Shown: piece after piece, positions 3,905 through 7,387 of the stretch | Layout of the letters: each line of letters begins with the position of its first letter | Position numbering within the stretch: position 1 is the stretch's first letter | Origin: Litoreibacter sp. | Lineage (GTDB): Bacteria; Pseudomonadota; Alphaproteobacteria; Rhodobacterales; Rhodobacteraceae | DNA: 7,387 nucleotides | NCBI GenBank assembly: GCA_013042765.1 | Contig: JABDPP010000191.1 | Location: 1 to 7,387 of the forward strand | Direction: 5' to 3' | The notes under the pieces: generated by a model | What the model saw: the letters and a program-made list of their open reading frames with translations, nothing else | What the model was told of the DNA's origin: nothing | The model's database searches: none | Position numbers and translations under genes: made by a program

Positions 3905-5682
3905 TCCGGAAACCGCTGCGCCCGCTCGCCCGCATATTGCAGGCCCGTTCAAACGGGGAGAACCCCGATACGATAGAACGTGAGAACATCCAGATCCGGC
4001 ACGAAGAAATGCGCGACCGGATGCGTCACCGGGCGCAGAGTCGTCTCCTCTTTCTGGGCTTACTGTTCATCGTCGGGTTTTCGCTGGTTGGCGTTCGAAT
4101 GACCGTTCTGGCCTCGACAGAGGTGGTTGAACCGCGCAGCGCGGCCTCGGGTACTCGGATCGCGGCGCAACGCGCCAATATCATCGACCGCAACGGCAAG
4201 GTTTTGGCCACCAACCTGATCACCAATTCGCTCTATGCCCAGCCGCATCTGATGATTGATCCCGAACGGGCAGCCACTGAGCTTGCAGCGCTGTTTCCGG
4301 ACCTCGATGTGGAAAGCCTGAAGAAGGATTTCACCAGCAAGCGTAAGTTCTTGTGGATCAAGAAAAAACTTAGTCCGGAACAACAGCAGGCCGTGCATGA
4401 TATTGGCGAGCCGGGTCTGCTCTTTGGCCCCCGCGAGATGCGACTTTATCCCAATGGCAGGCTGGCGGCGCATATTCTCGGTGGTGCCAGTTTCGGGCGT
4501 GAAGGCGTGCACTCGGCAGAGGTCGTGGGCACGGCCGGTATCGAGAAGTCCTTCGACGATTACCTGCGCGACCCGGCCATGGAAGGTGCGCCGCTGCAAC
4601 TGAGCATCGACATGACGATCCAGTCAGTGGCCCGCCGCGTGCTTCACGGCGGCATGCGATTGATGAATGCCAAGGGCGCGACGGCGGTTTTGATGGAAGT
4701 GGATACGGGAGAGATCATCACCATGCTGTCGCTGCCCGATTTCGACCCGAACACGCGGCCCGCGCTGGTGACCGCGGGCGATCCCTCCGACAGCCCGCTC
4801 TTCAACAGGGCGGTTCAGGGCGTTTATGAACTCGGATCGACGTTCAAGATTTTTGCCGCGGCGCAGGCCCTTGAGTTGGGTCTGGTTAATCCTTCAACCA
4901 TGCTCGACACGAAAGGCCCCATGCGGTGGGGCAAATTCAGGATCCGCGACTTCCATGACTACGGGCCAAAGCTCAGCGTGACGGACGTCATCGTCCAGTC
5001 ATCGAATATCGGAACCGCGCGCATGGCGATGAGCATCGGGGCCCCGCGCCAGCAGGACTTCCTCAAATCCCTTGGTTTCTTCGACCCGACGCCGGTCGAA
5101 CTGGTGGAAGCACCCGGCGCAAAACCGCTTTTGCCACCGAAGTGGTCTGAAATCTCGACAATGACAATCAGTTACGGTCATGGAATGGCTGCGAGCCCGC
5201 TGCATCTTGCGGCCGGCTATGCGTCGATGGTCAATGGCGGCACAGGTGTCACGCCAACTCTGCTGAAGTCCACGACATCGCGGGTTGGTCCCCGCGTGAT
5301 CTCCGAGCGCACCTCGGCGCAGGTCCGGACGCTCCTGCGTGATGTGGTGGCGCGCGGGACCGCGAGTTTTGCGGCCGTTGATGGCTACGCCGTGGGTGGA
5401 AAAACCGGCACGGCCGACAAGCCCAAGCCCAGTGGCGGTTATTACGACGACAAGGTCATTGCGACCTTCGCGTCCGCATTCCCGATCAATGATCCCAAGT
5501 ATGTTCTGGTGGTTACGCTGGACGAACCGGTGGAAACCTCGGGACGCGAGGCGCGACGTACAGCCGGCTGGACCGCCGTTCCCGTGGCGGCCGAAATGAT
5601 CCGCCGCATGGCGCCGCTTCTAGGCGTCAGGCCAGAGATTGAACACGCTGCGGGAACTGGGGTAACACGGACCAAGTTCTGA
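3901..5682 (+). CDS. ftsI: Septal peptidoglycan D,D-transpeptidase FtsI (PBP3)
   Basis: FtsI is the class B penicillin-binding protein that cross-links septal peptidoglycan, with FtsW as glycosyltransferase partner. The 593-residue product has a cytoplasmic N-terminus of about 47 residues and a transmembrane helix at about 48-70 (RLLFLGLLFIVGFSLVGVRM). A pedestal/dimerisation domain begins near RANIIDRNGKVLATN (91-105). The transpeptidase domain starts at about 233. The catalytic motifs are intact: STFK at 313-316 (S313 nucleophile, K316), SSN at 367-369, and KTG at 501-503 (in GGKTGTADKP). It starts with GTG at 3901, overlapping the ftsL stop as GTGA, and no other nearby codon suits the N-terminus; this implies translational coupling. 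Length is ordinary and no PASTA domain is present, as usual in proteobacteria. The 3' end is followed by a 37-nt gap before murE. Confidence 0.97.
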   Translation: MIRKPLRPLARILQARSNGENPDTIERENIQIRHEEMRDRMRHRAQSRLLFLGLLFIVGFSLVGVRMTVLASTEVVEPRSAASGTRIAAQRANIIDRNGKVLATNLITNSLYAQPHLMIDPERAATELAALFPDLDVESLKKDFTSKRKFLWIKKKLSPEQQQAVHDIGEPGLLFGPREMRLYPNGRLAAHILGGASFGREGVHSAEVVGTAGIEKSFDDYLRDPAMEGAPLQLSIDMTIQSVARRVLHGGMRLMNAKGATAVLMEVDTGEIITMLSLPDFDPNTRPALVTAGDPSDSPLFNRAVQGVYELGSTFKIFAAAQALELGLVNPSTMLDTKGPMRWGKFRIRDFHDYGPKLSVTDVIVQSSNIGTARMAMSIGAPRQQDFLKSLGFFDPTPVELVEAPGAKPLLPPKWSEISTMTISYGHGMAASPLHLAAGYASMVNGGTGVTPTLLKSTTSRVGPRVISERTSAQVRTLLRDVVARGTASFAAVDGYAVGGKTGTADKPKPSGGYYDDKVIATFASAFPINDPKYVLVVTLDEPVETSGREARRTAGWTAVPVAAEMIRRMAPLLGVRPEIEHAAGTGVTRTKF

Positions 5683-5719
5683 ATCCCTGCTATCGAGGCG
5701 GGGAAGAGCAGGGGGCAAC

Positions 5720-7225
5720 ATGGGATCCGGAAATGGCGCCAAAATTGGGAAAACGGCGAGCCTGAACGCGCTCGGTCTGACGGCGCGCGACGGTCGCGAG
5801 GCAGAGGTCACGGGGCTGAGCGTGGACAGCCGCACGGTCAAGCCCGGTTTTCTGTTCGCCGCCTTGCCCGGAACCAGTTTTCACGGCGCTGAATTCATCA
5901 AATATGCGTTGCGAATGGATGCCGGCGCCATTCTCACAGATCCACGCGGCGCAAGTCTTGCCGAGGATGATCTGGAGAGTGCTAACGTTGCCGTCGTGGT
6001 CACCGAAGACCCGCGGCAGGCTCTGGCTTATGCCAGCGCGCTCTGGTTCGGCGCACAACCCGGAACCATGGCGGCCGTAACCGGAACCAATGGCAAAACC
6101 TCCGTGGCGAATTTCACGCGCCAAATCTGGGTCGAGCTTGGCCTGCAAGCCGCCAACCTTGGGACAACCGGAGTTGAAGGCGCTTACAGCGCACCGATGA
6201 GCCATACGACGCCGGAGCCCATCACGCTGCATCGGCTCCTGTCGGAGATGGCCGCAGCGGGTGTGACCCATGCGGCAATGGAAGCCTCTTCCCACGGTCT
6301 GGAGCAGCGCCGTCTCGATGGCGTGCACCTGATGGCGGCCGCATTCACGAATTTCACGCAGGATCACCTCGACTATCACGACAGTTTTGAGGCGTATTTC
6401 AACGCCAAGACGGGGTTGTTCTCGCGGGTGTTGGCCCCGGATGGGGTGGCTGTGATCAACATGGATGATCCCCGAGGTCGGGATATGGAAGCGATTGCGC
6501 GCCGCCGCGGGCATCGCCTGCTTCGGATAGGACAGGCCGAGGGTGTGGAACTGCAACTGCTCAACCAGCGGTTCGATTCCACGGGTCAGGAGTTGCGGTT
6601 TGCTTACGAGGGGCAGGTTCATCAGTTGCGCCTTGATCTGATCGGGGGCTTTCAGGCCTCCAACGTTCTTGTAGCGGCCGGCCTGGCGATCGGGACGGGT
6701 TCAAAACCTTCTGAGGTGTTCGAAACTCTTCCAATGCTGCGCACTGTTCGCGGTCGCATGCAGAAAGCGGCTGAGCGCGAGAACGGTGCGGCGATTTTCG
6801 TCGATTATGCGCATACGCCCGCCGCGCTTGAAACCGCGCTCAAGGCGATCCGGCCCCATGTGATGGGGCGGTTGATCGTAATTTTCGGGGCAGGCGGGGA
6901 TCGCGATCAGGGCAAACGCCCTTTGATGGGAGCAGCCGCCCGCGATTTCGCCGATCTGGCCTTTGTCACGGACGACAATCCGCGTAGCGAGGATCCCGCG
7001 GCGATCCGCGAGATGATCATGCAGGCCATTCCGGGCGCGACCGAAGTGCCGGACCGGGCAGAGGCGATCCTGCGCGGCGTCGATGCGCTCGGGCCGGGGG
7101 ATACGCTGCTGATTGCCGGCAAGGGCCATGAGACCGGGCAGATCGTTGGTGATGACGTGCTGCCCTTCGACGACGTGGAACAGGCCAGCGTCGCGGTGGC
7201 CGCGTTGGAAGGTCGCCTGTCATGA
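5720..7225 (+). CDS. murE: UDP-N-acetylmuramoyl-L-alanyl-D-glutamate--2,6-diaminopimelate ligase MurE
   Basis: MurE is the cytoplasmic ATP-dependent ligase that adds the third stem-peptide residue to UDP-MurNAc-L-Ala-D-Glu. The 501-residue protein shows the Mur ligase order. The N-terminal UDP-binding domain carries LSVDSRTVKPGFLFAALPG at 33-51. The central ATPase domain has the P-loop TGTNGKTS at 121-128, TTPEP at 163-167 and EASSHGL at 188-194. The lysine in YFNAKTGLF (K230) is in the position of the carbamylated lysine. The C-terminal domain begins at about 340, with DYAHTP at 362-367. DNPR at 419-422 is the motif that marks specificity for meso-diaminopimelate rather than L-lysine. Unlike its neighbours it does not overlap the preceding gene: it follows ftsI by 37 nt and has its own G-rich site AGGGGG (5710-5715), 4 nt before ATG. 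The first ten residues look like a non-conserved extension, but no better start is seen. The stop overlaps murF (ATGA). Confidence 0.97.
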   Translation: MGSGNGAKIGKTASLNALGLTARDGREAEVTGLSVDSRTVKPGFLFAALPGTSFHGAEFIKYALRMDAGAILTDPRGASLAEDDLESANVAVVVTEDPRQALAYASALWFGAQPGTMAAVTGTNGKTSVANFTRQIWVELGLQAANLGTTGVEGAYSAPMSHTTPEPITLHRLLSEMAAAGVTHAAMEASSHGLEQRRLDGVHLMAAAFTNFTQDHLDYHDSFEAYFNAKTGLFSRVLAPDGVAVINMDDPRGRDMEAIARRRGHRLLRIGQAEGVELQLLNQRFDSTGQELRFAYEGQVHQLRLDLIGGFQASNVLVAAGLAIGTGSKPSEVFETLPMLRTVRGRMQKAAERENGAAIFVDYAHTPAALETALKAIRPHVMGRLIVIFGAGGDRDQGKRPLMGAAARDFADLAFVTDDNPRSEDPAAIREMIMQAIPGATEVPDRAEAILRGVDALGPGDTLLIAGKGHETGQIVGDDVLPFDDVEQASVAVAALEGRLS

Positions 7226-7387
7226 GCTTGTGGACCTCCGAGGAAGCCGCTCTGGCAACGGGCGGGAAATCCACCTGCGACTGGGTGGCGACGGGTGTTT
7301 CGATCGACAGCCGAACCTTGTCGCCCGGCGATCTCTTTGTCGCGCTCGCCGATGTTCGGGACGGCCATGATTTCGTCGCCGTGGCGC
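7222..7387 (+). CDS. murF: UDP-N-acetylmuramoyl-tripeptide--D-alanyl-D-alanine ligase MurF, N-terminal part (3' end outside window)
   Basis: The ATG at 7222-7224 overlaps the murE stop (ATGA), with GGAAGG (7207-7212) 9 nt upstream. The 55 visible residues begin MSLWTSEEAALATGGKSTCD and continue through ATGVSIDSRTLSPGDLFVAL and RDGHDFVA. This matches the N-terminal UDP-MurNAc-tripeptide-binding domain of MurF, whose SIDSR-x3-PGDLFVAL element is characteristic. MurF adds D-Ala-D-Ala to complete the pentapeptide precursor in the cytoplasm. The ATPase domain with its P-loop lies beyond the window. The order murE-murF inside dcw supports the assignment and excludes MurC or MurD. Confidence 0.92.
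   Translation, partial: MSLWTSEEAALATGGKSTCDWVATGVSIDSRTLSPGDLFVALADVRDGHDFVAVA

Noticed and set aside
4060..4599. 179-codon minus-strand frame opposite ftsI
   Set aside because: It is antisense to conserved ftsI sequence (transmembrane and pedestal regions), with no motif or start signal. It is a shadow frame.
5690..6622. 310-codon minus-strand frame opposite murE
   Set aside because: It lies wholly antisense to the well-supported murE, has no family resemblance, and is of a kind common in GC-rich coding DNA.

Overview
The window is about 60% GC in its genes and reads as chromosomal DNA of an alphaproteobacterium, most likely of the Rhodobacteraceae/Roseobacter group. The evidence is the order mraZ-rsmH-ftsL-ftsI-murE-murF, the MraZ N-terminal sequence (FRGES-HKVDSKGRVSIPA), and a DUF1127 gene followed by CCUCCUCCC-loop RNA hairpins, an arrangement described from Rhodobacter sphaeroides.

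Layout: (1) 1-236, the 3' end of a UvrD/PcrA-type helicase gene (+), converging on (2) a complete LysE/RhtB-family exporter gene (-, 233-832); the two stop codons share one CTAG. (3) 833-1306, minus strand: a 66-residue DUF1127 protein followed by four tandem hairpins, three with CCUCCUCCC-type loops and one diverged to CCUCCC. The last hairpin is also a textbook intrinsic terminator. This matches the CcaF1/CcsR ('Cuckoo RNA') operon type. (4) 1307-1994: a divergent regulatory region with no convincing protein gene. It holds a stress-promoter candidate and a 12-bp inverted repeat for the DUF1127 operon, an island of about 37% GC, and a long leader before mraZ. A promoter candidate near 1702-1729 and a strong intrinsic terminator at 1896-1940 bracket about 205 nt, the size and position expected of UpsM, the sRNA from the extended dcw leader of R. 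sphaeroides. (5) 1995-7387 (+): the division and cell wall (dcw) cluster, with mraZ, rsmH, ftsL, ftsI and murE complete and murF cut by the window end.

The dcw genes are packed with 4-nt stop/start overlaps (rsmH/ftsL, ftsL/ftsI, murE/murF), a 3-nt gap (mraZ/rsmH) and one 37-nt gap (ftsI/murE). They look like one transcript with translational coupling. Together they encode a transcriptional regulator, a 16S rRNA methyltransferase, two divisome membrane proteins including the septal transpeptidase, and two ligases that build the peptidoglycan stem peptide.

The most interesting part is the 840-1960 interval. Two RNA-based regulatory loci stand back to back and point away from each other: a Cuckoo-type sRNA operon and an attenuated dcw leader. 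Each class is known from R. sphaeroides; having them adjacent may or may not be known. RNA ends and promoters here are inferred from sequence only.
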